Shown in pieces: positions 17,357-26,057 of a stretch of 64,000 nt of DNA. The notes below the pieces were generated by a model. That model saw only the letters and a program-made list of their open reading frames with translations, was not told the origin of the DNA and searched no databases. The translations under genes and the position numbers were made by a program. The stretch lies in contig JADJWX010000014.1 of assembly GCA_016716135.1 (NCBI GenBank), forward strand, positions 91,750 through 155,749. Direction: 5' to 3'. The DNA is from Lewinellaceae bacterium (GTDB taxonomy: Bacteria > Bacteroidota > Bacteroidia > Chitinophagales > Saprospiraceae). Numbering within the stretch: the first letter of the stretch is position 1; the number at the start of each line of letters is the position of its first letter.

Positions 17357-18529
17357 TCAAAGCGAATCGGCCAGCACTTCCGTGAGGATGGCTAAGTCCG
17401 CCGCGTCGTTGTACACATTGGGTGAAACCCGCAGGGCGCCGCCGCGCAGCGACACGTAGCATCGGTGTTCGGCCAGGCGCTGCACCAGGGCGTCGTAGTC
17501 GACGGCGCCGGGCAGTTGCAAGCCAAACAGGTGTCCTGCCCGGTGTGCGGTTGCTTCCAGTTGGCAGCCCAGCGCCTCCCATTGCGGTACGAATCGTGAA
17601 CTCAACTCCTGGCAATAGGCCTGAAGCCGCTGCGGGTCCCATTCGAGCAATTGCTCCAGCGCGGCTTCCAGCATGGGCAGCTGGCTGAACTGGGAAAACT
17701 CGCCCGCGTTGTAGCGCTGGGCTTTGGGCCGGTAGGCGCGCTCGTAGCGGGTGAGTTGGTTGAATTTTTCACTGTCCATGCGATTCATCCAGCCTTCTTC
17801 GATGGGCACGCCTGCATCGAAAAAGGGGCCGAAATGCGCCACGCCGGTTCCGTAGGGGCCGAGCAGCCATTTGTAGGCCGCGCAGATCACCGCGTCGGCT
17901 TGCACAGCCTGCTGATCAAACGGCAGTACCCCGACCGACTGGGTGGCATCGATCACCAGCATGGCGCCCTGCTCCCGGCAACGGCGGCCCAGTGCCTCCA
18001 GGTCGAATACTGTTCCGTAAATCCAGTGGACCCGGGAGGCTACCACCAGGGCTGTTTGATCGGTGACGGATTCGAGCAGCATTTCGTTCCAGCGCGCGCC
18101 GCGGTTTTCGGGCGCTTTAGGCCGGTCTACGGTTTTTACCGCCAGACCATGCGCCTGGCAAACCCGTTCGAAGGCGTAGACATTATTGGGAAACTCTTCC
18201 CCGATCAGCACAATGTGTTTTTTCGCTTGAAAACCCGGCCAGCGGTGAAGATTTTGCGCAACCACGGCCATGCCGTACGAAACGGCCGGGATCAAAGCGA
18301 TGCGGTCTGCGTCGCCGGCATTGATCAGTTGAGAAAACAGGCTGCGCACCCGATTGCCGGTTTCGAAGTGGTCTTGGGGCCGAATGGCATAAGGTGTTTC
18401 CGATTTCAGCCGCAGGCCGGCCAGGCCTTTTTCCACCGAAGCTTGCAGGCCCGGTGAATAGGCGGCGCCGTTGAGGTAGTGCACGTTGGGATCGAGGGCG
18501 AAGCGGTGTTTCTGGCAGGTAAGTGGCAT
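17357..18529 (-). CDS. Class V PLP-dependent aminotransferase (cysteine-desulfurase/epimerase fold)
   Basis: 390 residues from ATG 18529; an earlier ATG would run into the gene at 18553. Fold type I motifs are visible: the PLP-binding Asp in VIDATQSVG (Asp194) and the Schiff-base lysine in AAYKWLLGPYGTG (Lys220), in the spacing of class V enzymes. HYLNGAAYSP at the N-terminus fits kynureninase/isopenicillin-epimerase-like members. I see no IscS/SufS-type active-site Cys loop, so cysteine desulfurase activity is not supported. It is probably a cytoplasmic amino-acid lyase or transaminase; substrate unknown. Confidence 0.85.
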   Translation of the reverse strand: MPLTCQKHRFALDPNVHYLNGAAYSPGLQASVEKGLAGLRLKSETPYAIRPQDHFETGNRVRSLFSQLINAGDADRIALIPAVSYGMAVVAQNLHRWPGFQAKKHIVLIGEEFPNNVYAFERVCQAHGLAVKTVDRPKAPENRGARWNEMLLESVTDQTALVVASRVHWIYGTVFDLEALGRRCREQGAMLVIDATQSVGVLPFDQQAVQADAVICAAYKWLLGPYGTGVAHFGPFFDAGVPIEEGWMNRMDSEKFNQLTRYERAYRPKAQRYNAGEFSQFSQLPMLEAALEQLLEWDPQRLQAYCQELSSRFVPQWEALGCQLEATAHRAGHLFGLQLPGAVDYDALVQRLAEHRCYVSLRGGALRVSPNVYNDAADLAILTEVLADSL

Positions 18530-18552
18530 AAGTTGAATTTTCTTTAGTGCGC

Positions 18553-19026
18553 TTAATTTATCCGGTTCCAGGCATCCAGGTAGATTTTCCACACGCCCGG
18601 CGCTGTTTTTTTCCAGACAATCACATATTTACCGCGCCAGGCCTGCTCCGAGCCGTCTTCAAGTCGGGTGCGCCCTTCGTAGTAGCCCCAGTCGTACGCG
18701 TGGTCACCGGTGATTTTTATTTCTTCCTGAAAAACCTTGTGGTAAACCACACGATTTTTTTGCCCGGGCGCCGGCGTCCAGTAGTTCCGGATGGCTTCGT
18801 GTTTTTGCAAAATATCGAGTCCGGGCGGAAAAATTTTGGCATCGGGTGTGTACGCCTGCACGACGGCTTCAAAATTGCCGGCAACCAGCGCGTTGGAAAA
18901 TGCTTCGGTGTTTTGCCGGATGTGTTGCGCGGCTGATTGGGCATTTTCGGCATGCTGCCGGTTGGCGCTGCACTGCAACATGAACAGGGCGCTGGCAATA
19001 AACCACAAACAGTTTTTATATCGCAT
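18553..19026 (-). CDS. SnoaL/NTF2-like lipoprotein (DUF4440-type)
   Basis: 157 residues with a lipoprotein signal (FIASALFMLQC, Cys19). The mature part has the cone-fold pattern of the nuclear-transport-factor-2 superfamily: a long N-terminal helix (AFSNALVAGNFEAVVQAYTPDA), IFPPGLDILQKHEAIRNYW, and strands YDWGYYEGR and GKYVIVWKK, ending in WKIYLDAWN. Members of this group bind small ligands or act as enzymes, but no catalytic residue can be assigned. It stands between the PrsW-like gene and the aminotransferase on the same strand, with short gaps, which suggests co-transcription. Confidence 0.8.
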   Translation of the reverse strand: MRYKNCLWFIASALFMLQCSANRQHAENAQSAAQHIRQNTEAFSNALVAGNFEAVVQAYTPDAKIFPPGLDILQKHEAIRNYWTPAPGQKNRVVYHKVFQEEIKITGDHAYDWGYYEGRTRLEDGSEQAWRGKYVIVWKKTAPGVWKIYLDAWNRIN

Positions 19027-19040
19027 GGCAAGGTTACTTT

Positions 19041-19727
19041 TTATGCGTCGTCATCGTTCCGGAAGGGCGAATGGTCCTGGTGATCCCGGACGAGGTTGGT
19101 GCAGTATACCAGGCAGACATACAGGGCTAATGTACCCAAAACGGCCAGCCACTGCGACAAATTTTGCATGATCAGCAAGTCATAACTGCCGTGCAAAAGT
19201 ATTGCCAGTGCCAGCCCGCGCAGCAGCAGGCGTGATTCCCGGGGCGGGTCAAATTTAGCAAGGCCTGCGAAATACCCCTGCACGATGGCAAATGCCAAAT
19301 GCGCCGGCACCGCCGTCAGCGCGCGCACCAGGGTGGTGTGCAAACCAAAACGACCGGCGTACACTACATTTTCCAGGGTGGCAAAACCCATGGCAATGAG
19401 CACGGCGTAGACGATCCCGTCGAGCGGCTCGTTGAAAAACTTTCGGGGATAGGCCAGGAGCAACAGTAGCAGGAATTTGGCGACTTCTTCCACAACCGCC
19501 AGCACGCCGAATGCCAGCACGGCGGTTTGGCCCAGGTGGAACGGCGGCGCTCCGATTGCGCTGTATGCCCAGCGTTCGATCAAGACTACCGGGACAGTGA
19601 CTGCGGCTCCCATGAAAAAACAAAACAGCAGTGGCGCCAGCGGCTCCCGGTCGTATTTGTCGGCCCGAAAGATGGCGTAACTGATCAGCAGGCCGGGTAA
19701 TACGGCCAAAAGCAATAAGGGAAGTTC
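19041..19727 (-). CDS. PrsW-family intramembrane metalloprotease-like protein
   Basis: 228 residues from a GTG at 19727 (about eight TM helices). Family motifs are visible: VVEEVAKF (the EExxK signature), FATLENVVY, AHLAFAIVQGYFAG and HGSYD, which supply the Glu/His residues of PrsW proteases and related CPBP-type membrane enzymes. In Bacillus, PrsW cleaves anti-sigma factor RsiW; a similar role is only a possibility here, although two sigma/anti-sigma pairs lie in the window. Start choice: a TTG at 19775 is in frame but falls inside the terminator of the ribosomal operon, and GTG 19727 begins exactly at the first TM helix, as in other family members. Confidence 0.75.
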   Translation of the reverse strand, partial: ELPLLLLAVLPGLLISYAIFRADKYDREPLAPLLFCFFMGAAVTVPVVLIERWAYSAIGAPPFHLGQTAVLAFGVLAVVEEVAKFLLLLLLAYPRKFFNEPLDGIVYAVLIAMGFATLENVVYAGRFGLHTTLVRALTAVPAHLAFAIVQGYFAGLAKFDPPRESRLLLRGLALAILLHGSYDLLIMQNLSQWLAVLGTLALYVCLVYCTNLVRDHQDHSPFRNDDDA

Positions 19728-19766
19728 CACGTTGAAGTACAGCAAGCCGGTGTTTGCTGCAACAAA

Positions 19767-19806
19767 AAAAGGCAAAACCGGGGCATATTGCCTGGTTTTG
19801 CCTTTT
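19767..19806 (-). terminator. Terminator of the rpsF-rpsR-rplI operon
   Basis: On the minus strand, 20 bp past the rplI stop, a 13-bp perfect stem (AAAAGGCAAAACC and complement, 19767-19779 with 19794-19806) is followed by a run of T. Confidence 0.88.
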
Positions 19807-19826
19807 AAAATTATTTCTACGGCGCG

Positions 19827-20639
19827 TTACGCGTCTTTGTCCGATTCCTCTTCCGTAGCTGCGTCGTCGGCCGGCTCTTCTGTGGCGGATGCTGCTTCCA
19901 CAACATCTCCGGCAGCCGTTTCACTGGCTTCCGCAACAGCTTCCACGGCTTCTTCGGCGGCATCTGCTGCGGTTTCAACAGCCTCTTCTGTGGCTTCTTC
20001 TACGGCGGCCACTTCAACATCGGCGGCTTCCTCGGCGGCTTCGGTCAAATGCACAACGTCTTCAATAATCAGGTCGGCAGCAGCGGCAGGCGTGTCGACT
20101 ACTGTTGCTTCGACAACGGGTGGCTGTACGGCTGCTTCAGGCGCGGCTTTCGCTTGTTTCCTGGAGCCGGCGCTGTCGTCGGCATCCTCGTTTTTGTCGC
20201 GCACCACATCAAAATTGACGGTGGTAACAACTTCCTCGTGGAATTTGAATTCGGCTTCGTACGCGCCCAGTTCTTTTACCTCGTCGGGCATGCGGATCAT
20301 GCGCTTTTCCACGTCGAAACCGAGTTCTTCCCGGATAGCATCAATGAGGTGTTGCGCATTGACCGAGCCGAACAGACGACCGCTTTCGCCGGCTTTTGCG
20401 ACGATTTTCAGCGTTTTACCAGCCAGTTTGCCGGCGTAGTCTTTGTAGGTATCGATTTTGGCGGATTCTTTTTTGGCAAATTGTTTTTTCAGGCCATCCA
20501 GGCGCGCCATGTTGGATTTGTTAGCCACTATGGCCAGGCCTTTCGGGATAAGGTAATTGCGGCCGTAACCGTTTTTTACCTTGACGACTTCATGTTTGTC
20601 GCCAACCTTTTCAATATAATCGAGGAGAATGACATCCAT
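19827..20639 (-). CDS. rplI: 50S ribosomal protein L9 with long acidic C-terminal extension
   Basis: 270 residues. The first about 148 form a complete L9: the rRNA-binding N-domain (MDVILLDYIEKVGDKHEVV, GYGRNYLIPKG) and the C-domain (GRLFGSVNAQHLIDAI). Family length is normally 147-150, so about 120 residues are extra. The extension (about 150-270) is almost entirely Ala, Glu, Val, Asp and Thr (VEVAAVEEATEEAVETAAD as a sample), predicted to be a disordered or helical acidic tail. Such tails occur on L9 and other ribosomal proteins in some Bacteroidota. It is the last gene of the rpsF-rpsR-rplI operon, with a terminator just after. Confidence 0.97.
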   Translation of the reverse strand: MDVILLDYIEKVGDKHEVVKVKNGYGRNYLIPKGLAIVANKSNMARLDGLKKQFAKKESAKIDTYKDYAGKLAGKTLKIVAKAGESGRLFGSVNAQHLIDAIREELGFDVEKRMIRMPDEVKELGAYEAEFKFHEEVVTTVNFDVVRDKNEDADDSAGSRKQAKAAPEAAVQPPVVEATVVDTPAAAADLIIEDVVHLTEAAEEAADVEVAAVEEATEEAVETAADAAEEAVEAVAEASETAAGDVVEAASATEEPADDAATEEESDKDA

Positions 20640-20711
20640 CGCTTTAAGAATTTGAAAGTTGAAATTTAAGAGTCGGGCAACCGGCGTGTTTATTTACGGC
20701 AGTTGAACAAC

Positions 20712-20981
20712 TCATTTAAGCAAGTCTCCAATAAACGGCAGCATACCCAGGTGGCGGGCGCGCTTAACGGCAGTAGCTACCCGGCGCTGATACTTCAGGC
20801 TGTTGCCGGTGATACGGCGCGGCAGCAGTTTGCCTTGTTCGTTGATAAACTGGAGCAAAAAGTCCGGATCGCGGTAGTCGATATACTTGATACCGAACTT
20901 GCGAAAACGGCAGTATTTTTTGCGTTTCAGGCCAATTTTTGGATTGCTGAGAAACTTTACATCTTCTCTTGAAGCAGCCAT
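20712..20981 (-). CDS. rpsR: 30S ribosomal protein S18
   Basis: 89 residues, full length. Carries the S18 core KKYCRFRKFGIKYIDYRD and the RRITGNSLKYQRRVATAVKR signature near the C-terminus (partial motifs of the family). It binds next to S6 on the 30S platform, and the neighbouring gene encodes S6. Gap to rpsF is 60 bp and to rplI 72 bp. Confidence 0.97.
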   Translation of the reverse strand: MAASREDVKFLSNPKIGLKRKKYCRFRKFGIKYIDYRDPDFLLQFINEQGKLLPRRITGNSLKYQRRVATAVKRARHLGMLPFIGDLLK

Positions 20982-21041
20982 ATGAAATGTGATGTGTAGT
21001 TGAACGAATGTGGTGAAACAGGTTTAAAGGAGCCGGCCGGA

Positions 21042-21467
21042 TTACTCGTCGTCATCTTCTTCGTCGAGGTCGACAACAACGGGTTTTGGCGGCGCTTCGG
21101 CAGACACAGCTACTTTCTCCTCTTTTTTCTTCTTCCCGATGCGCCCGCTGCGCTTGTCGTCGTTGTACTTGATGCCGTACTTGTCGAGTTTGACGGTAAG
21201 AAAGCGAAGCAAACGCTCGTTGCGCTTCAGGTTCAACTCAAATTTGGCCAACCAGTCCGCTGCCTCGCAGCTGAATTCGATGCAGTAGTATACACCGCTG
21301 GAACGCCGTTTCATTTCATAGGCCAACTGGCGGAGGCCCATCTCATCCACCGCCACAATAGTAGCGCCAAAGTCTTTTAACTCTTTTTGGATGTGTTCTG
21401 CTGTCGATTTGACTTCATCGCCCGACAGCACTGGATCTACGATGAAGGTGACTTCGTAATGTCTCAT
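21042..21467 (-). CDS. rpsF: 30S ribosomal protein S6
   Basis: 141 residues from ATG 21467 (MRHYEVTFIVDPVLS). Residues 1-95 have the S6 ferredoxin-like fold with AYEMKRRSSGVYYCIEF and NLKRNERLLRFLTVKLDK, the S18-binding face. A 40-residue charged tail ends in a run of Asp/Glu, echoing the acidic tail of L9 in the same operon. First gene of rpsF-rpsR-rplI. An alternative TTG two codons upstream is less likely than the ATG. Confidence 0.97.
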   Translation of the reverse strand: MRHYEVTFIVDPVLSGDEVKSTAEHIQKELKDFGATIVAVDEMGLRQLAYEMKRRSSGVYYCIEFSCEAADWLAKFELNLKRNERLLRFLTVKLDKYGIKYNDDKRSGRIGKKKKEEKVAVSAEAPPKPVVVDLDEEDDDE

Positions 21468-21762
21468 TTTCAATTACTTGTGAATAAATAAATGAACTTT
21501 CGCTGAAAGCGGGTGCAAAAGTAGGGCATCGCAGGCATTAAACCAAGTTCGGCCTGTAAAAATCCGGAGGCCGTTGCGCTGTTTTTTTGGCAAAAATATC
21601 CACCGGCAGGCCGCTGTGCCGGGCCGGAAATGTCGTCGATATTATTTGCGGGGGGGTATTGAATACTGTGTGCCGTGCAAGTACATTTGTCCGCAAAAAC
21701 AGGCCCCTCCGACGGCCTGTCGTAAACCTGTTTCGTTCACACTTAAACATTATTGGCACAAC

Positions 21763-22197
21763 ATGAACCTGATCCCAACCTCCTTCGATCTGACGGAGGT
21801 GAAACGCAGCGCAATTCACGGTTTTGGCGTCTATGCAAAAACCGACATCAAACAAGGCACTATTTGGTGGAAAGGCGAGATCGACAAGAACATCCTGCTG
21901 TTCAACAAAGACCAATATTTTAATTTCCAGCGCTCGGCAAACAACAAACTCAAGGCCGATTTCTGGAAAATGTTGTCGACCTATTCCTACTACTCCACCC
22001 AACTGGACAGTTTGATCGTTTGTCTGGACAATGCCCGCTATGTCAATCATGCCGACTTGCCCAACTCGGGCCCTGCAGCAGATCACAACCCGCTGATATC
22101 CATCGCACTCCGCGATATTGAAAAAGGCGAGGAAATTCTGGAAGACTACGACGTGTACGACCAGTGCCCCTGGGCGGAGATTTTGAAACTCATGTAA
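21763..22197 (+). CDS. Stand-alone SET-domain protein
   Basis: 144 residues from ATG 21763; the frame is open upstream to 21574 but that part is not conserved-looking. The SET core is recognisable: RSAIHGFGVYAKTDIKQGT at the start (N-terminal SET motif), YVNHADLPNSGP (equivalent to the NHxxxPN knot motif) and EEILEDYDVYD at the end (the E-x-x-x-D-Y motif). Such proteins are S-adenosylmethionine-dependent protein lysine methyltransferases. The target is unknown; short bacterial SET proteins modify ribosomal or DNA-binding proteins in some species. It is divergent from the ribosomal operon whose S6 gene starts at 21467. Confidence 0.82.
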   Translation: MNLIPTSFDLTEVKRSAIHGFGVYAKTDIKQGTIWWKGEIDKNILLFNKDQYFNFQRSANNKLKADFWKMLSTYSYYSTQLDSLIVCLDNARYVNHADLPNSGPAADHNPLISIALRDIEKGEEILEDYDVYDQCPWAEILKLM

Positions 22198-22201
22198 ATT
22201 T

Positions 22202-22273
22202 AGTGATGAGTGATGAGTGATGAGTTGTACACCTTGCCGGAATGGTGAACCCACTCATCACTCATCACTCATT
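22202..22273. repeat. Palindromic heptamer-repeat element between convergent genes
   Basis: Three AGTGATG-type heptamers (22202-22225) and their inverted copies (22253-22273) bracket TGTACACCTTGCCGGAATGG. The right arm overlaps the last codons of the first caspase gene. It probably acts as a bidirectional terminator. The centre shares GTACACCTT with the element at 43007-43190. Confidence 0.7.
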
Positions 22274-25200
22274 AAAGCATCTCCGACACCGTATCCACAA
22301 TTGCCTCCACCAGCGCCGGCACCGCATCTTCCCGGCCGCTCAGCCGGAATTCTTCCCCGACGGTTTTTGTGCCTTTGAACAAACGCCCGCGTAACTGCAC
22401 CTTCCCGTTTTCCACTGTATAGCGCCCGCGAATGGAATACGCATTTTCATACTCGGGTACATCCACAAAAATCAGCGGTGCCTTGGCGCCCTTGACGGTC
22501 AGCGCGCGGAAGTAATTTTCCAGGCCCTTGCCCACCTGGAGCGCGTCGCCAAAATTTTCATCCTGAAAGTAATTCCGGATAAACACCGGCTTCACCTGCG
22601 CCAGCGGAATTTTTACCTGCTCATTGACGATGCCGATATCAAAACTGCCCTGCAAGGGGCCAACCATCATCGGCGTCTGGATACCGCCGATGCCTTTCGC
22701 CAGTTCGGGCACCTGGTCGCGGGCATACTGGAACAGCGTACTCACATCAACGCGTTTGTCGGCAGTAAGCGCCAGGCCGCTCATGCCCTGCAACAGGCTG
22801 TAGGTCAGCAAACCCTGGCCATATTGCCCGGCTTCGTAGCTCACCATGTCGGCTGCCGAGCCGGTGAGCACAAACATTCCGGTGCGGTCTTTCATGCGGT
22901 CGAGCGCGCGAATTTGGGAGGCGTTGAGCTCTTTTTGGCCTGCAGCCAAATTTTCCACCACGCGTCCGGAGTTGCAGGCGTCGAGGATGAGCACTTGTTT
23001 TTGAGCCGGGATGTCGTTTATCCAATGTGTAAGTTCTTCACTTGATACCGTGCGGTTGGCCCGTATCGAGGCATCGCTGAGATTGTCGCTGGCAATGTCC
23101 ATGGTCAGGTAATAAAACAGGGCCCGGTCGGCTTCACCATACGAGATCCCGTGGCCTGAAAAGTACACGACCAGCACATCTTCGGCTTTGGCCAGGGTTT
23201 GAATATGCTCAAATGCCGCTTTGATATTGGCCTTTGTCGGATGGAGCCGGGTGTCACTGGTGTCGGTGGTCAGCAACTGCACCGAAATACTGTCGTGGAA
23301 CAGCTGCGCCCCCGTCTGTTTCAACACGTATGCCATATCGCGGGCGTCTTTGCCGGAGTATTTCAGGTCGAGTTGGGTGCCGGCATAGTTTGCGGTACCG
23401 ACTGCCAGGATGTGCAGGGCCGGTTTGCGGCTCAGGCGCGGCGCTGCCAGCCGGGCATTGGGCCGGTCGCTGCCTTTTGCGTACGCAAAAAGCGGGCTGT
23501 AAGCCAGGTTTTCAGGCGCACTTTTCAGCCAACCGGCCTCGTTGTAGGCACGTACGGAAACATCGTTGAGCGTATCGAGCAGGAAATACCGGGCAAATTT
23601 GCTCAGATCAATGGTGCGCGCCGTCAGGCGTTTTTTGTCAAAACCTTCCGGTGGATTGGCGTCTTCAAGCACCTCCTTGCCATTGATAAACACGCTTAAT
23701 TTGCCCAAACCTCCGTTGCGCTCCTCCAGCCGGATGTACAGCCGATGCGCGGAGGTATCCAGTTGGAGGGCAACTTTCGGGTACAGCGCGACGGTATCAA
23801 AACCCGCAACCGAGCGCAGCGGTTCGGAAGAGAGCCCGGTGACTTTTTGCACCAGTCCCGGTTCGTAGTAGCGCTCTTTGAGTTGCTCAAGGTCGATAAT
23901 TTCCAAGCCAACGGCATAGTGCATCCGCCGCATGGCGCCGGGCGAGGCGTCGAAAAGCCCGGATGGTGTGGTCACTACCCAGTCGGCATCGCCCAGGGCG
24001 AGCAGGGTGGCCAGTAAAGTTCCGGTGTTTTTGTCCCAAAGTTTGACGGTATTATCCTGGCTTCCGGTCAGCACCTGCTGGCCATCGGGCGAAAAGGCCA
24101 CGGCTGTTACCGGCTTGCTGTGCCCTTCGAAGGTTCGCAGCACACGCCCCGACAAGTCCCACAACCGGGCCACATTACCCGTGTTGACCACACCGCTCCC
24201 GGTGAGAAATTCCTTGCCGTCGGGCGAAAAAGCCACGGCATTGACATGCCACATGTCGCGGTCGGCAAACGTTCGGATTGCCTGCCCCGACGCGTCCCAC
24301 AACCGCGCCGTACGGTCTTCACTCCCGGTCAGGATGGTTTTGCCATCGGGTGAAAAAACGGCACGCACCGCGCGGACATAGCGCTCCGGGTGCGAAAACG
24401 TGGCGACCTCCCGGCCGTCTGCCGTTTGCAGCCTGGCATGCGGTGGGCCGCTCCGGTGGCTGGTCAGCACCTGTAGCCCATCGGGTGAGAAGGCCACCGA
24501 CTCGATTTGCTGGTTCGGCTTGAACGTCCGGACTACCGCACCCGACGCGTCCCACAACCGAGCCGTACCGTCATAGCTTCCGGTCAGTACCTGTTTGCCG
24601 TCGGGTGAAAAGGCTACCGTGCGCACTTGCATGGTATGCCCCGAAAACGTTTGGATGGCATGGCCTTTCAGGTCCCACAACCGGGCGGTGCTGTCGGCGC
24701 TGCCGGATAAAATTTGTGTTCCATCGGGTGAAAACGCCACGGCATGCACAGCGCCGGTGTGGCCGGGCATGGCTTGCATGGTGGGGACCTTCAAGTCCCA
24801 CAACCGGGTAATGCCGTCGGCGCTTCCGGTGAGGATTTGTTTGCCGTCGGGCGAAAAGCATACCGTATGAACGTTGTAGGAATAACCCTTAAGGGTTCGT
24901 TGTTCCTGCCCGTTCAGGTCCCAGAGTTTGGCGGTTCGATCGGCGCTACCGGTCAAAACGGTGTTGCCATCGGGCGAGAAGGCTACTGCTGAAACAAAGT
25001 CCGAATGGCCGGCAAACCGGGCCTTTTCCCGGCCTTCCAAATCCCACAGCCGGGCGGTTTGGTCTTTGCTGCCACTGATAATTTGTTTGCCGTCGGGTGA
25101 AAAGGCGAGCGACATAACGGGCAGTTCATGGGCGGTAAATTGCTGTTTTTGCTTTCCTTTATTGTTCCAGAGCCGGATGGTGCCGTCGTCGCCGCCGGTG

Positions 25201-25829
25201 ATAATTTGTTTGCCGTCAGGCGAAAAAACGGCGGCAAAAACAGTTCCGGTATGGCCGTTAAATGCATGTTGATTTTCCCCGGCCAAGTTCCACAACTGCA
25301 CCGTGCCATCCGCGCCGGAAATCAGGACATGATCGCCATCGGGTGCAAAGCGTACTGTTCGGATAGCATTTGTGCCACTGAATTTGTCCAGCAAAATGCC
25401 GCCGTTCCGGTCGAACAGCCGGATGTTGCCGTCGAGGCCGCCGGTGGCGATCTGTTGGCCATCGGGTGAGAAGGCGATCGACAAAACGGCGTCCATATTT
25501 CCGTCAAACGTTTGCAGTTGGTTTCCGGCCAAGTCCCACAGCCGCACCGATTGGTCGTTGCTGCCGGTCAGCACCAGCTGGCCGTCGGGCGAAAAGGCTA
25601 CGGCTACCACGGAGCCTTCGTGGCCGTTGAAGGTTACAATTTCCTGCCCGGACTGGTCCCACAATTTCGCCGTGTTATCCCCGCTTCCGGTGAGTATCCA
25701 CCGGCCGTCGGGCGAAAACGCTACGGCGTAAATGCTTTCGATATGGCCGAGCGGTACTACGAGGTGGGGTTTTTGGCCAATTAAGCTAATGATCGTTAGT
25801 GTGAAAAGGATGGTAAATATATTGCGCAT
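22272..25829 (-). CDS. Exported WD40-caspase protein 1 (type A tail)
   Basis: 1185 residues from ATG 25829. Signal peptide about 1-20. Fourteen WD40 repeats (about 25-605), nearly all with AFSPDG..hLTGS.D.TarLWD, enough for two seven-bladed propellers. Then a hinge with DWVVTTPSGLFDASPGA and LEQLKERYYEPGL (about 610-660), a beta-rich domain (about 670-800), and a caspase/C14 p20-like domain from about 802 with the catalytic His in YFSGHGISY (about 903) and Cys in LILDACNSG (about 952). A 130-residue tail ends VEAIVDTVSEML. Bacterial caspase homologues cleave proteins, often after Arg/Lys; export makes a periplasmic or surface role likely. Last of five tandem paralogues. Confidence 0.9.
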   Translation of the reverse strand: MRNIFTILFTLTIISLIGQKPHLVVPLGHIESIYAVAFSPDGRWILTGSGDNTAKLWDQSGQEIVTFNGHEGSVVAVAFSPDGQLVLTGSNDQSVRLWDLAGNQLQTFDGNMDAVLSIAFSPDGQQIATGGLDGNIRLFDRNGGILLDKFSGTNAIRTVRFAPDGDHVLISGADGTVQLWNLAGENQHAFNGHTGTVFAAVFSPDGKQIITGGDDGTIRLWNNKGKQKQQFTAHELPVMSLAFSPDGKQIISGSKDQTARLWDLEGREKARFAGHSDFVSAVAFSPDGNTVLTGSADRTAKLWDLNGQEQRTLKGYSYNVHTVCFSPDGKQILTGSADGITRLWDLKVPTMQAMPGHTGAVHAVAFSPDGTQILSGSADSTARLWDLKGHAIQTFSGHTMQVRTVAFSPDGKQVLTGSYDGTARLWDASGAVVRTFKPNQQIESVAFSPDGLQVLTSHRSGPPHARLQTADGREVATFSHPERYVRAVRAVFSPDGKTILTGSEDRTARLWDASGQAIRTFADRDMWHVNAVAFSPDGKEFLTGSGVVNTGNVARLWDLSGRVLRTFEGHSKPVTAVAFSPDGQQVLTGSQDNTVKLWDKNTGTLLATLLALGDADWVVTTPSGLFDASPGAMRRMHYAVGLEIIDLEQLKERYYEPGLVQKVTGLSSEPLRSVAGFDTVALYPKVALQLDTSAHRLYIRLEERNGGLGKLSVFINGKEVLEDANPPEGFDKKRLTARTIDLSKFARYFLLDTLNDVSVRAYNEAGWLKSAPENLAYSPLFAYAKGSDRPNARLAAPRLSRKPALHILAVGTANYAGTQLDLKYSGKDARDMAYVLKQTGAQLFHDSISVQLLTTDTSDTRLHPTKANIKAAFEHIQTLAKAEDVLVVYFSGHGISYGEADRALFYYLTMDIASDNLSDASIRANRTVSSEELTHWINDIPAQKQVLILDACNSGRVVENLAAGQKELNASQIRALDRMKDRTGMFVLTGSAADMVSYEAGQYGQGLLTYSLLQGMSGLALTADKRVDVSTLFQYARDQVPELAKGIGGIQTPMMVGPLQGSFDIGIVNEQVKIPLAQVKPVFIRNYFQDENFGDALQVGKGLENYFRALTVKGAKAPLIFVDVPEYENAYSIRGRYTVENGKVQLRGRLFKGTKTVGEEFRLSGREDAVPALVEAIVDTVSEML

Positions 25830-25904
25830 AGTAACCATTTTTGTTCAAGCGGAAATATAGGGCAGAATGTGCGGCAAGCAGCCGGATTGCTATTAATTGC
25901 GCGT

Positions 25905-26018
25905 TTTTTTTACCACGGAGACAAGTAGAACACGGAGAAGGATAGCCTGGCCACGCGAGTACTCGTCCTAGGACTTCAAGTCGTAGGACGAGTAGGCCCT
26001 GCCTTCGTGGTAAAAAAA
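25905..26018. repeat. Palindromic element in caspase-gene spacer
   Basis: Outer arms TTTTTTTACCACG (25905-25917) and complement (26006-26018); inner palindrome ACTCGTCCTAGGACTT/AAGTCGTAGGACGAGT at 25961-25993. The inner core is shared with 48637-48669. It lies in the 228-bp spacer between caspase genes 2 and 1. Confidence 0.75.
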
Positions 26019-26057
26019 CATCGTTTTGCCACGGGCAAATCCAGCGTGCACGCGGTG

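Noticed and set aside
17331..17642. N-terminal extension of the gene at 16575 into the aminotransferase gene
   Set aside because: The extra 104 codons are Gly/Pro/Arg-rich, overlap a real gene on the same strand, and the TM start at ATG 17330 is a natural N-terminus.
21538..22254. 238-codon open frame antisense to the SET gene
   Set aside because: No recognisable protein features; the plus-strand SET motifs are in the right order and spacing.
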